Assembly (NCBI RefSeq): GCF_000731095.1
Contig: NZ_JMTZ01000003.1
Coordinates: 45,023-109,022, forward strand
DNA: 64,000 nt
Direction: 5' to 3'
Source of the DNA: Lysobacter antibioticus
GTDB lineage: Bacteria > Pseudomonadota > Gammaproteobacteria > Xanthomonadales > Xanthomonadaceae
The position numbers and the translations under genes are program-made. How positions within the stretch are numbered: the stretch's first letter is position 1; each line of letters opens with the position of its first letter. A model generated the notes under the pieces. That model saw only the letters and a list, made by a program, of their open reading frames with translations. It had not been told where the DNA came from and did not search any database. Positions 16,175-24,036 of this stretch are shown one piece after another.

Positions 16175-17364
16175 CGGCGAGTGCGCAGGCGATCGGTCGG
16201 GCGAGGCAAGACTATGTCGCGACGATCGAGACCGATGTGGCGACCGCCCTACAGCGCTGGCGCGAATGGATCGACGACGGCGCCTCGACCACCGTGTTCC
16301 AGAGCGAGCGTTGGCTGTCGGCCTGGTACGCCACCCTCGGTGCGCAGACCGGGCGCAAGCCCTTGCTGGCGAGCATCGCGCGGCGCCGCGACGGATGCGT
16401 GCTGATGGCCCTGCCCCTGGTCGCCGAACATCGCGGCGGCCTGCAGCGGATCGGGCTCGCCGATCTCGGCGTCAGCGACTATGCCGCACCGCTGCTGATG
16501 CCCGCTTGCCCCGACGATGCGCCGCAAGTCCGCGCGATGTTCGCCGCCCTGCGCAAGGCCTTGCCGCACGCCGATCTGCTGGCGATCGAGAAAATGCCCG
16601 AAACGGTCGGCGCGCGCGCCAACCCGTTGCTGCATCTGCCCGGCGTGCGCGCATCGGCCTTGTTCGGCAACCCGGCCACGGTCGGCGACGACTTCGACGC
16701 CTGGCGCTTCAGCCGCGAGAAAACCCATCGCAAGGAACTGGAACGCTCCTGGCGGGTGTTCACCCGTCACCCGGAGGCACGTTTCGAGCAAGTGTCCGAC
16801 GCCGTCCAGGCGCAGCGGGTCATGGACGCATTGGAACAACAGCAACGCAGCGCGATCTCCGGCAAGGGCTGGGCCTATATCCTCGATGAGCCCGGCTATC
16901 GCGATTTCTACCGCAAGCTGGTCGACGACGGCCTCGCCTGCGGCGAGGTGGTGCTGACCGCGCTGATGGCCGGCGACGAAGTCGTGGCCGCCCTGCTCGG
17001 CCTGCGTCGCGGCGGCGAGTACGCGATGATCCGCATCGGCAGCGCCGCCGGCGAATGGCGCAGTTGCTCGCCCGGGCGCCTGATCATCGAACGCACCATG
17101 GCCGCCCTGCATGCGCAGGGCGTGCGCCGTTTCGATTTCACCATCGGCGACTACGCCTACAAGAAAGGCTTCATGCCCGAGCAACTGGACTTGTTCGATC
17201 TGGCCGTGCCGCTGTCATGGAAGGGCCGTCCGCATACCCTGTGGATCGGGCTTCGCCATCGCCTCAGGCAATGGTCGCACGCGCATCCGCGCCTGCACCG
17301 CGGGCTGGCGCAAGCGCGCGATGCCTGGACGCGCGCCCGCGCCGGGCGCAAGGCTGCGTCTTAA
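16171..17364 (+). CDS. CelD/BcsL-like GNAT acetyltransferase
   Basis: A 397-residue protein beginning at a GTG that overlaps the stop of the JmjC-like gene. It has two GNAT-like halves: TTVFQSERWLSAWYATLG near residue 40 and, in the second half, GEVVLTALMAGDEVVAALLGLRRGGEYAMIRIG followed by CSPGRLIIERTMAALHAQGVRRFDFTIGDYAYKKGF. This second part matches the pattern of 'acetyltransferase involved in cellulose biosynthesis' (CelD/BcsL) proteins, thought to acylate polysaccharide precursors. Donor and acceptor are unknown. The gene ends in a 4-nt tail-to-tail overlap with the minus-strand glycosyltransferase. I chose the GTG at 16171 because it gives the expected family length and coupling. Confidence 0.82.
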   Translation: MTASAQAIGRARQDYVATIETDVATALQRWREWIDDGASTTVFQSERWLSAWYATLGAQTGRKPLLASIARRRDGCVLMALPLVAEHRGGLQRIGLADLGVSDYAAPLLMPACPDDAPQVRAMFAALRKALPHADLLAIEKMPETVGARANPLLHLPGVRASALFGNPATVGDDFDAWRFSREKTHRKELERSWRVFTRHPEARFEQVSDAVQAQRVMDALEQQQRSAISGKGWAYILDEPGYRDFYRKLVDDGLACGEVVLTALMAGDEVVAALLGLRRGGEYAMIRIGSAAGEWRSCSPGRLIIERTMAALHAQGVRRFDFTIGDYAYKKGFMPEQLDLFDLAVPLSWKGRPHTLWIGLRHRLRQWSHAHPRLHRGLAQARDAWTRARAGRKAAS

Positions 17365-18506
17365 GCCGAACCGGTCGGGGCGATCCGCGCGAACAAGGCG
17401 AGGTATTCCTCGACGCTGCGTTCGACGGTGAACTCCAGGGCCCGCCGCGTCGCTTCGGCCTGATCGCCCGGGCGTTGCAAGCGGCTTTCGATGGCCGCGG
17501 TCATCGCCGAAACGTCGCCGACCGCGACCAGGGCGCCATAACGGCCGTCGCCGAGAATCTCGCGCGGGCCGACCGGGCAGTCGCTGCTGATCACCGGCGT
17601 GCCGCAAGCCATCGCCTCGATCAATACGTTGCCGAAACCTTCGAACAACGAAGCCAGCACGAACACGCGCGCCTGCCGCATATAGGCATAGGGATTGGCG
17701 CGCTGGCCGAGCAGGCGCACCCGCCGGCCCAGCCCGAGTTCGTCGATCAAGGCCTGCAAGGCCGACCGCTCCGGTCCTTCGCCGATGATCGCCAGGCGTG
17801 TCTGCATCGGCATGCGCACGCCGGCGAAGGCGCGGATCAGGCCGGCGAAATTCTTCTCCGGGCTCAGGCGCCCGACCGACAGCACCAGCGGGGCGGCATC
17901 GACGCCGAACCAGGGGTCGTCGACCGCCTGATGGGCGAGCGAGTTCCAGTCGCGGCGCAACACCGGGTTGGGAATGACTTCCAGCCGAGCCCGCGTGCCC
18001 TTGGCCAGGCGCGGCGCGAAGTCGTCGCGCACGCCCCGCGAGACCGCGACCACCGCGTCGGCGAGGCGATAAGCCCAGGGCATCAGGCGCAGGGTCGCGC
18101 GATAACGCGCAGAAGGATCGAGCTGCCGCATCGACGACACCGGCGCGTGCTCGGTGAGCACGACCCGGGTCGCCCCGCCCGCCCATCGCGCCGCGACCGC
18201 AGCGACGATATTGCTATGAGTCAGGGCGGATACCAGGACGTCGGGACGGCGCCGGCGCAACAGCCGAGCCAGCCGGGTCGCCGCCGACAAGGTGCGATCG
18301 GCGTCGAGCGAGATCAGCTCGATATCGCCGGCCAGCGCCCTCGCCTCGGTGTCGCCGCGATGGACGACGAAGGCCACCTCCATGCCGCGCGTGCGCAGGC
18401 CCTGGGCCAGGCGCAGCAGCGAGATCTCGGCGCCGCCGACCTTGAGCTGGGGCAGATACAGCAGCGCGGTGCGCATGCGCGAGGCGCCGGCAGCGTGCGG
18501 GCTCAT
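17361..18506 (-). CDS. Glycosyltransferase family 4
   Basis: A 381-residue GT-B enzyme transferring a sugar from a nucleotide donor, probably onto the growing lipid-linked repeat unit at the inner membrane face. The N-terminal Rossmann lobe starts RTALLYLPQLKVGGAEISLLRLAQGL; the donor lobe has VLSVGRLSPEKNFAGLIRAF, AIIGEGPERSALQALI and the GT4 signature LFEGFGNVLIEAMACGTPVISSDCPVGPREIL. The ATG at 18506 overlaps the stop of the upstream gene by 4 nt. It is the last gene of the minus arm and converges on the acetyltransferase gene with overlapping stop codons. Linkage specificity cannot be predicted. Confidence 0.92.
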   Translation of the reverse strand: MSPHAAGASRMRTALLYLPQLKVGGAEISLLRLAQGLRTRGMEVAFVVHRGDTEARALAGDIELISLDADRTLSAATRLARLLRRRRPDVLVSALTHSNIVAAVAARWAGGATRVVLTEHAPVSSMRQLDPSARYRATLRLMPWAYRLADAVVAVSRGVRDDFAPRLAKGTRARLEVIPNPVLRRDWNSLAHQAVDDPWFGVDAAPLVLSVGRLSPEKNFAGLIRAFAGVRMPMQTRLAIIGEGPERSALQALIDELGLGRRVRLLGQRANPYAYMRQARVFVLASLFEGFGNVLIEAMACGTPVISSDCPVGPREILGDGRYGALVAVGDVSAMTAAIESRLQRPGDQAEATRRALEFTVERSVEEYLALFARIAPTGSA

Positions 18507-20137
18507 TCGCCGGCCCCGTCCGGCGAGCGCCAACCGCGGCAGCGCAGCTTGCGGCCGAGCTCGTGCAGATTGAACACGTAACGTTTGCCGTCGACGAGCG
18601 TGCGTTCGCCCCAGGACGACACGGTGTGCAAGCCATGCGGATTCGGCCCGCGCGGATCGGGACGGCAACGGCGTACCACCTGTTCGCGATAGCGCCGCGG
18701 CGTACACACCTCGATGCGGTTGATCGCGATGGCCGCACCGTAGCCCGCGCTGCAGTCCTGCGCCGGCCGATACAGCGCGCCTTGGTGCAAGAACGGCGTG
18801 CCGGCCGGGCGCGAGCTGCAATGATCGAGCTTGACCGGATGCAGCGCATGCGGATGCCACGGCCCGCTCAGGTCTTCGGCGTAACTCAGGCACAGATTGT
18901 CGAAGGCGCCCAGGCCGAGATCGGTATAGGCCAGCCAGAACAGGCCCTCGTGCCGAAACAAGCTGGCATCGGCGGCGGCGACACCGTCCAGCAACACCGC
19001 CACCGGCCGCCATTCGCCGTCGGCCTCGATCCGGTACAGCTCGCAACGGCGGTTCGCCGAGGTTTCCGGGATCGCGTACAGGCCGCCGTCGTGCTCGAAC
19101 AGATACGGATAGGACAGATGCATCGGCAACTGCAGCCGCGCCGGCCCGGCCCGGACGATGCGGTCGCCGCGATCGAGTTCGATCGCCTCGATGCGGCCGA
19201 GTCCGTCGCGATAGTCGTAGACCTCGCAGTACAGACGGTGGCGGTCGCCGGGAATGCCGAAAGGATCGGCGCGGTAGTGGGTCGAGCCGCGTCGGCCGAG
19301 CCAGCGGATCTTCGAGGCCAGCGGCGTCTGGATCAGCTCGTGGATCGGCGCATCGATCACTCCGATCATCCAGCTTTCGCTGAGCCAACGCGCCACCAGC
19401 CGGCGCCGCCAGGCCAAGGCCCTGCCGCGCAAGCCGCGCACCGCTCGCCGCAACGGCGTCGGCGCAGGCTGCGGTGCGAATGCCGCCGTCGTGGGCAGTG
19501 CCGCGCCGACGATCAGTTCCTGCACCGCGCCGCGCAGCAGGGTCGCCACTTCGCCATAGATGCGCTCGAACGAACGCGGATAGTCCGGGTCGGCGAAAAA
19601 GCGTACGGCATCGAGCACGCTGGCGCCGTCGCGCACCAGCAACAGTTCCCCGCCGAGACCGGCGCTGATCGCCGCGTGACAGGGCCAGGCCGCGGCGAGA
19701 TGGATGCCCTGCGCATCCAGCGGCTGCCACACGCCATGCCGACTGGCGGCGCGCCAGGCCTGCCATTGATCGCCCGCAGCCGAATCGATGCCGGCCAGGT
19801 CGATCACCGCGTCCCAGCACGAATCGCCGGGCGATTGCAGGTCCGCCGACGGTGCCGGCGTCTCGGCGAGCATCGCGGTCGCGCGTTCGAGCCGGCTCCA
19901 ATCGGGCCGATAACAATCCGCCACGCGGACACGGCGCACGTCGACCTGCACGCCGGGAATGCTGCCGAGGGCGGCGCGCGCCAGCTTCTGCCAGGCGCGA
20001 TGACGATCCGCCGGCAGCAGCACCGCGATCCGCAACCTTGCCGCAGCCTGGGCGGAGTCGGCTTCGAGCGGGTCCGGGCGCCGATTGACCGGACGGCCCG
20101 CCGACTCGCTCGCCGGCCTGGATTCAGAGTCGATCAT
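18503..20137 (-). CDS. GINT1-like (glucosamine inositolphosphorylceramide transferase N-terminal-like) protein
   Basis: A 544-residue protein in two parts. Residues about 35-220 look like a small alpha/beta domain (LRIAVLLPADRHRAWQKLARAAL; WDAVIDLAGID) reminiscent of formyltransferase-like folds. Residues about 260-530 resemble a five-bladed propeller or GH43-like domain: HYRADPFGIPGD, LQLPMHLSYPYLFEHDGGLYAIPET, ASLFRHEGLFWLAYTD and SRPAGTPFLHQGALYRPAQD. From memory, this is the domain named for the N-terminus of plant GINT1; bacterial copies occur in polysaccharide clusters with unknown role. It could be a transferase or a sugar-binding protein. The start overlaps the upstream gene by 14 nt. 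No signal peptide is visible, so it is probably cytoplasmic. Confidence 0.7.
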   Translation of the reverse strand: MIDSESRPASESAGRPVNRRPDPLEADSAQAAARLRIAVLLPADRHRAWQKLARAALGSIPGVQVDVRRVRVADCYRPDWSRLERATAMLAETPAPSADLQSPGDSCWDAVIDLAGIDSAAGDQWQAWRAASRHGVWQPLDAQGIHLAAAWPCHAAISAGLGGELLLVRDGASVLDAVRFFADPDYPRSFERIYGEVATLLRGAVQELIVGAALPTTAAFAPQPAPTPLRRAVRGLRGRALAWRRRLVARWLSESWMIGVIDAPIHELIQTPLASKIRWLGRRGSTHYRADPFGIPGDRHRLYCEVYDYRDGLGRIEAIELDRGDRIVRAGPARLQLPMHLSYPYLFEHDGGLYAIPETSANRRCELYRIEADGEWRPVAVLLDGVAAADASLFRHEGLFWLAYTDLGLGAFDNLCLSYAEDLSGPWHPHALHPVKLDHCSSRPAGTPFLHQGALYRPAQDCSAGYGAAIAINRIEVCTPRRYREQVVRRCRPDPRGPNPHGLHTVSSWGERTLVDGKRYVFNLHELGRKLRCRGWRSPDGAGE

Positions 20138-21569
20138 GCAAGGCGCGTGGCAGATGAGAGCGATGTTTGTTGAGGATGGAGCCGAACACCTGGGCGTTGA
20201 CCGCGGCGAGATCGTCGAGCAGCTTGCGGATCGCCGAAGCGCGCGTGACCTCGGCTTCGACCACCACGATCACGCCGCTGGCGCGGGCCGCTGCGACCAG
20301 GCCGAACGCCGGCTTGGCGTCGACCACGATCTCGTCGAAGCGCTCGCACAGACCGCTCCACACCGAGGCGTCTTCGATCGCCGCGTAATTGTCCTGATAG
20401 CCACGGGCGTCGCTGGACAGCCGGGCATGGGTGACATCGCCGTTCGCATCGTCGTCGTAAGCGGCCGTAATCGAAGCGCCGGCGCGATCCAGCGCTTCCT
20501 CGACCAGGCAGGGCCAGGCGCGCTCGCGGTCGAGGTCGTCGGACAACAGCAGGACCTTGCGCTTGCGCAGGCGTGCCGAGGCTTCGGCGTAGGCCCGCGC
20601 CAGCGAGCTGACGCCCTCGCCCGGGCGCGCGGCGATGAATTGCACGATGCGCCGGCCGCCGCCCGCCATCTGCGCATCGAGGCGCTGCACCAGGCCGGCC
20701 ATGCGTTGCTGGGGCTGCGCAAACAAGGGCTCGGCATCGAAGGACATGGACGAGCACTCCCTGGGATTTCCATCGGTATCGACGCCGAGCGCAGCCGCGC
20801 CCAAGGTTTCGCGTACGTCGCCGCTGTCGCAGGCCAGGCGCAGCACCCGCCACAGGAACCGACCGCCGCCGAGCACGTAGCGACGCCATAACCGGCGCGG
20901 CTCCTTGAGCAATCGGTACAGCCATTCCAGGCCGATGCGCCGCAGCCATCGCGGTGCGCGAGGGAAACGTCCGGCCATGAAATCGAGGATCGCGCCGCCG
21001 TTGACGATCAGCGCCGGCTGTTCGAGTTCGCCGGCCAGGCGCGCGGCGATGCGTTCCTGGCGCGGCATGCCCATGCCGAGAATCACCAGGTCCGGACGCG
21101 CGGCGGCGATGGTCGCCACGCAACGGTCCTCGCCGCCGAAGCCGTCGATCGAGCAGACCACGTCCAGGCCCTGCTCGCGCAGTCGCTGCACGGCGCGTTC
21201 CAGATACGGCTGGTCGGTGCCCGCCACCGCGACGCGTCGGCCGGCAAAGGCCGCGACCAGTTGCGGAATCAGGTCGGTGCCGTTCATGTTCAAGCCCGGT
21301 GCGCGCGCGAGCAGGCGCAGGCAAGCGGCCATGCCGACCCCGTCGCGCAGCAACAGCTCGCTGCGCAGCAAATCCTCGCAAAAGGCCGGATCGGTCCAGG
21401 CCAGATTGAAGGCGTGCTGGTTGAGGAACGACACCACGGTGGTGCGCTTGGGCCGGCGCAGTTCGTCGATCAAGCGCCGCTGCCGGCGCGAGTCGGCGAC
21501 GATGTCGAGACGATCGAGCAATGCCCGGATGCGCGGCATCGCCGCGACGGAGTCGTGTTTGTCTGTCAT
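20124..21569 (-). CDS. WecG/TagA/CpsF glycosyltransferase fused to a degenerate tyrosine-kinase-like domain
   Basis: A 481-residue two-domain protein. Residues about 40-235 are a GT26 (WecG/TagA/CpsF) transferase: RDGVGMAACLRLLAR, MNGTDLIPQLV, LVILGMGMPRQE, VNGGAILDFMAG and IGLEWLYRLLKEPRRLWRRY. Residues about 300-481 resemble the CpsD/Wzc cytoplasmic tyrosine-kinase (BY-kinase) fold, but key sites are altered: the Walker A is ARPGEGVSS, with Val in place of the essential Lys, and the motif usually reading DADLR is SDDLD. VFGSILNKHR near the end is still typical. There is no Tyr-rich tail. An internal ATG with a good ribosome-binding site at the domain border may give a separate second-domain product. 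The Wzz-like protein of the locus lacks its own kinase domain, so this domain may be a non-catalytic partner. Confidence 0.85.
   Translation of the reverse strand: MTDKHDSVAAMPRIRALLDRLDIVADSRRQRRLIDELRRPKRTTVVSFLNQHAFNLAWTDPAFCEDLLRSELLLRDGVGMAACLRLLARAPGLNMNGTDLIPQLVAAFAGRRVAVAGTDQPYLERAVQRLREQGLDVVCSIDGFGGEDRCVATIAAARPDLVILGMGMPRQERIAARLAGELEQPALIVNGGAILDFMAGRFPRAPRWLRRIGLEWLYRLLKEPRRLWRRYVLGGGRFLWRVLRLACDSGDVRETLGAAALGVDTDGNPRECSSMSFDAEPLFAQPQQRMAGLVQRLDAQMAGGGRRIVQFIAARPGEGVSSLARAYAEASARLRKRKVLLLSDDLDRERAWPCLVEEALDRAGASITAAYDDDANGDVTHARLSSDARGYQDNYAAIEDASVWSGLCERFDEIVVDAKPAFGLVAAARASGVIVVVEAEVTRASAIRKLLDDLAAVNAQVFGSILNKHRSHLPRALHDRL
20745..20762 (-). promoter_or_regulatory. Internal ribosome-binding site and ATG inside the fused gene
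   Basis: On the minus strand AGGGAG (20762-20757) lies nine bases before an in-frame ATG (20747-20745) that would start at MSFDAEPLF, residue 275, exactly between the transferase and the kinase-like domain. This suggests either an ancestral gene border lost by fusion or a second product. Expression is inferred only. Confidence 0.45.
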
Positions 21570-22708
21570 GCGAAGGCGCCTTCCGCGCGTAATTCTTCAT
21601 AGACCGCGGCGACCTCGCGGGCCATCGCCAGGTCGGAGTAGCGTTCGCGCTGGCGTTGCAGGCCGATCCGCGCCATCGCCTGGGCGCGCCGCGGTTGCTC
21701 GATCAAGCTGGCCACGGCGTAGGCGAAAGCGCCGGCATCGCCTGGCTCTACCAACAGGCCGGCGCGGCCGTTGCCCAACACTTCCGGAATGCCTTCGTTG
21801 TCGGTGGCGACCACCGGCAGCCCGACCGCGAGCGCTTCGATCAAGACCATCGGCAGGCCTTCGCCGTACAGGCTCGGCAAGGCGAACAGATCGATCCGCG
21901 CCAGCTCGGCGCCGATGTCGCGGGTAAAACCGGTCCAGACGATGTGCTCGGCCACGCCCTGGGCCTTGGCGTACGCCAGCACCTGCTGCCGGTAGGCCTC
22001 GCTCTCGAAACCGCCGACCGCGCGCAAGCTCACCGGCCGGCCGGCGGCGCGCAAACTCGCCAAGGCCTCGATCAAGACCTCGATGCCCTTGCGCGGGCGG
22101 AACAAGGCGACCATGCCGAGTACCCATTGCGATTCCGGCGGCCGCCACTCGCGCGCCTCGGCGACCGCCGGCACGCCGTTGGCGACGGTGCGGATCAGAC
22201 CGTCCTCGTAACCGATCCGGCGCAAATAGTCGCGGGTGCTGTCGGAGACCGCGATCAGACGGTCGGCGCGCCGCAGGCTGAAGTGCTGGATCGCGCTGTT
22301 GATGCGGTTGCGCACGGCGCTCTCGGTGTCGCGGTCGGTGCGGCTGTGGACGTGGTGCACCATCGGCTTGGCGGCGCGGTGGGCGGCGAAACGGCCGATC
22401 AGCGCCGAGCGCGCGGTATGCGTATGCAGCAGGTCGTAGCCGCCCTCGCGCAACAGCCGCGCCACCTCGCGGGCCGGCTTGAAATCCAGGCGCGAACGCA
22501 TCGGCACGGTCGTCAACGCGCTGCCGCTCGATTCGCGCACCCGTTCGAAGGCGCCGGCCTTTAGGCAGGCGAAATCGACCTGCCAGCCGAACCTGGGCAA
22601 TTGCTGGGCGAGCAGATCCTGCACGCGTTCGGCGCCGGCGTAATGCTCGCCGTTGATCAAGTACAAGGCCCGGCCCGGGCGCGGCGTTGCGTTGACGATG
22701 CCGCTCAT
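21566..22708 (-). CDS. Glycosyltransferase family 4
   Basis: A 380-residue GT-B glycosyltransferase. The acceptor lobe has ALYLINGEHYAGAERVQDLLAQ and DLLHTHTARSALIGRFAA; the donor lobe has VLGMVALFRPRKGIEVLIEAL, the catalytic-type Glu region SLYGEGLPMVLIEALAVGLPVVATDNEGIPEVL and GNGRAGLLV. It presumably adds one sugar of the repeat unit on the cytoplasmic side. The ATG at 22708 overlaps the stop of the polymerase gene by 4 nt, and its own stop overlaps the start of the WecG/TagA gene, so translation is coupled through the operon. Donor sugar and linkage are unknown. Confidence 0.92.
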   Translation of the reverse strand: MSGIVNATPRPGRALYLINGEHYAGAERVQDLLAQQLPRFGWQVDFACLKAGAFERVRESSGSALTTVPMRSRLDFKPAREVARLLREGGYDLLHTHTARSALIGRFAAHRAAKPMVHHVHSRTDRDTESAVRNRINSAIQHFSLRRADRLIAVSDSTRDYLRRIGYEDGLIRTVANGVPAVAEAREWRPPESQWVLGMVALFRPRKGIEVLIEALASLRAAGRPVSLRAVGGFESEAYRQQVLAYAKAQGVAEHIVWTGFTRDIGAELARIDLFALPSLYGEGLPMVLIEALAVGLPVVATDNEGIPEVLGNGRAGLLVEPGDAGAFAYAVASLIEQPRRAQAMARIGLQRQRERYSDLAMAREVAAVYEELRAEGAFA

Positions 22709-24036
22709 GCGCGGACTCCGATACGTGAGAATGCTTGCCGCGGCGCGATGCGGCGTTCGGCTGCGGCAGCGTGTGCGCCGAGCGCGCGATAACCGGCGAC
22801 GCCGCACAGCACCGCGAACAACAAGGTCAGGGCGCTGGTCTTGGAGGCCAACGAGTTGGTGGTCGAGGCGGTGACGAGAAACACCAGCAAGGTCCAGCGG
22901 CCCCCGCTGCCGGCGCGTCGCCACAGCAGCCACAGCGCGCAGAGCAGGCCGAGCGCGAACACGGCGAAACCGAACACGCCCAGTTGCAGCAGCATGAACA
23001 GCCAGAAATTCTCGATCGCCTCCAGGTTGGCGCTGAGACCGACCCGCGCCGAAACCGCGTGGATCTGCGCCGGCGAGATCCCGAACAAGACATCGAAGCG
23101 GTCGAGATGATCGAAGACGCTGAAGATGCGCAGGCGCACCGTGGCGCTGTCGTCCAGGTACAGTCCCTCGAAGATGCGCGCGCCCAAGCCGCTGCGCCAG
23201 ACCAGGGCCATCGCCATCGGCAAGGCCAACAGCACCGTGATCGACGCGCCGACGACGTGCAGATAGCCATAGCGCCCGGCACGCAGGCCGTGCAACGCAC
23301 CCCAAGCGGTATAAGCCAGCAAGGCCAGCGTGGTCAGCACGAAACTGGTGCGTCCGCCGAAGGCGAGCAAGGCCAGCACCAGGAACGCGATCAGCGAGGC
23401 GCGCCACAGCGGCGACATCGGCCGGTCGAGCGAGGCCAACAGGACGATGCTGGTGATCAGCGCGTTCTCGAGCGGATGGCCCAGCAACGCGGTGGCGCGG
23501 AATTTGTCCTCGATAACCGGTACGCCGCCGGCGACCGTATACGGCACCAGGTGATGTTGCACGACGGCTTCGGCCAGGCCGAGCGCGGCATTGGCGATCG
23601 CCACGATCAGGATCAGGCGGAACAGGCCGCGCAGTTGCGCGGCGTCCAGGCGCAGCAGGATCAGGGCGATCGCCGCCGGCATCATCAAGGTGTCGATGAA
23701 GAAGGCCGAACCGGAGGCGCCGTAACGCAGCAGCGAATAGACGAAGCCCGACAGCATCGCGAGCAGGTACAGGCCCAGCAGAGGCTGCCCGGCGAGGCGG
23801 CGCAGCAAGGCGGCGAGCGGATTGCCCTGCCCGGCCAGCGACAAGGCCAGCGCGATCGTCAGCAGATAGCTGCCGGGATGCAGCTTGAACACGAAGCTGC
23901 CATAGGGCGCGTCGTAAGGAATGCCCAGCACCGTCAACAAGGCCGGCGACAGGCACAGGTAGGCCAGCAGGCTCAGGACCAGGAACACGCGGCTGGCACG
24001 GTCGAAGGCGCTTCCTTGGCCGTCGTACGCCTTCAT
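22705..24036 (-). CDS. Wzy/O-antigen-ligase-like polysaccharide polymerase
   Basis: A 443-residue membrane protein with about ten to twelve hydrophobic helices (VFLVLSLLAYLCLSPALL; LIAFLVLALLAFGGRTSFVLTTLALLAYTAW; LGVFGFAVFALGLLCALWLLW). A large polar loop between late helices (ARIFEGLYLDDSATVRLRIFSVFDHL) is where Wzy and O-antigen ligase proteins carry catalytic Arg/His residues. In a Wzx/Wzy pathway it would join repeat units on the periplasmic side. It lies between the GH5 gene and a GT4 with 4-nt overlaps on both sides. Polymerase is more likely than ligase because the locus also has Wzz-, Wza- and Wzx-like genes; this is inference from context. Confidence 0.82.
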   Translation of the reverse strand: MKAYDGQGSAFDRASRVFLVLSLLAYLCLSPALLTVLGIPYDAPYGSFVFKLHPGSYLLTIALALSLAGQGNPLAALLRRLAGQPLLGLYLLAMLSGFVYSLLRYGASGSAFFIDTLMMPAAIALILLRLDAAQLRGLFRLILIVAIANAALGLAEAVVQHHLVPYTVAGGVPVIEDKFRATALLGHPLENALITSIVLLASLDRPMSPLWRASLIAFLVLALLAFGGRTSFVLTTLALLAYTAWGALHGLRAGRYGYLHVVGASITVLLALPMAMALVWRSGLGARIFEGLYLDDSATVRLRIFSVFDHLDRFDVLFGISPAQIHAVSARVGLSANLEAIENFWLFMLLQLGVFGFAVFALGLLCALWLLWRRAGSGGRWTLLVFLVTASTTNSLASKTSALTLLFAVLCGVAGYRALGAHAAAAERRIAPRQAFSRIGVRA

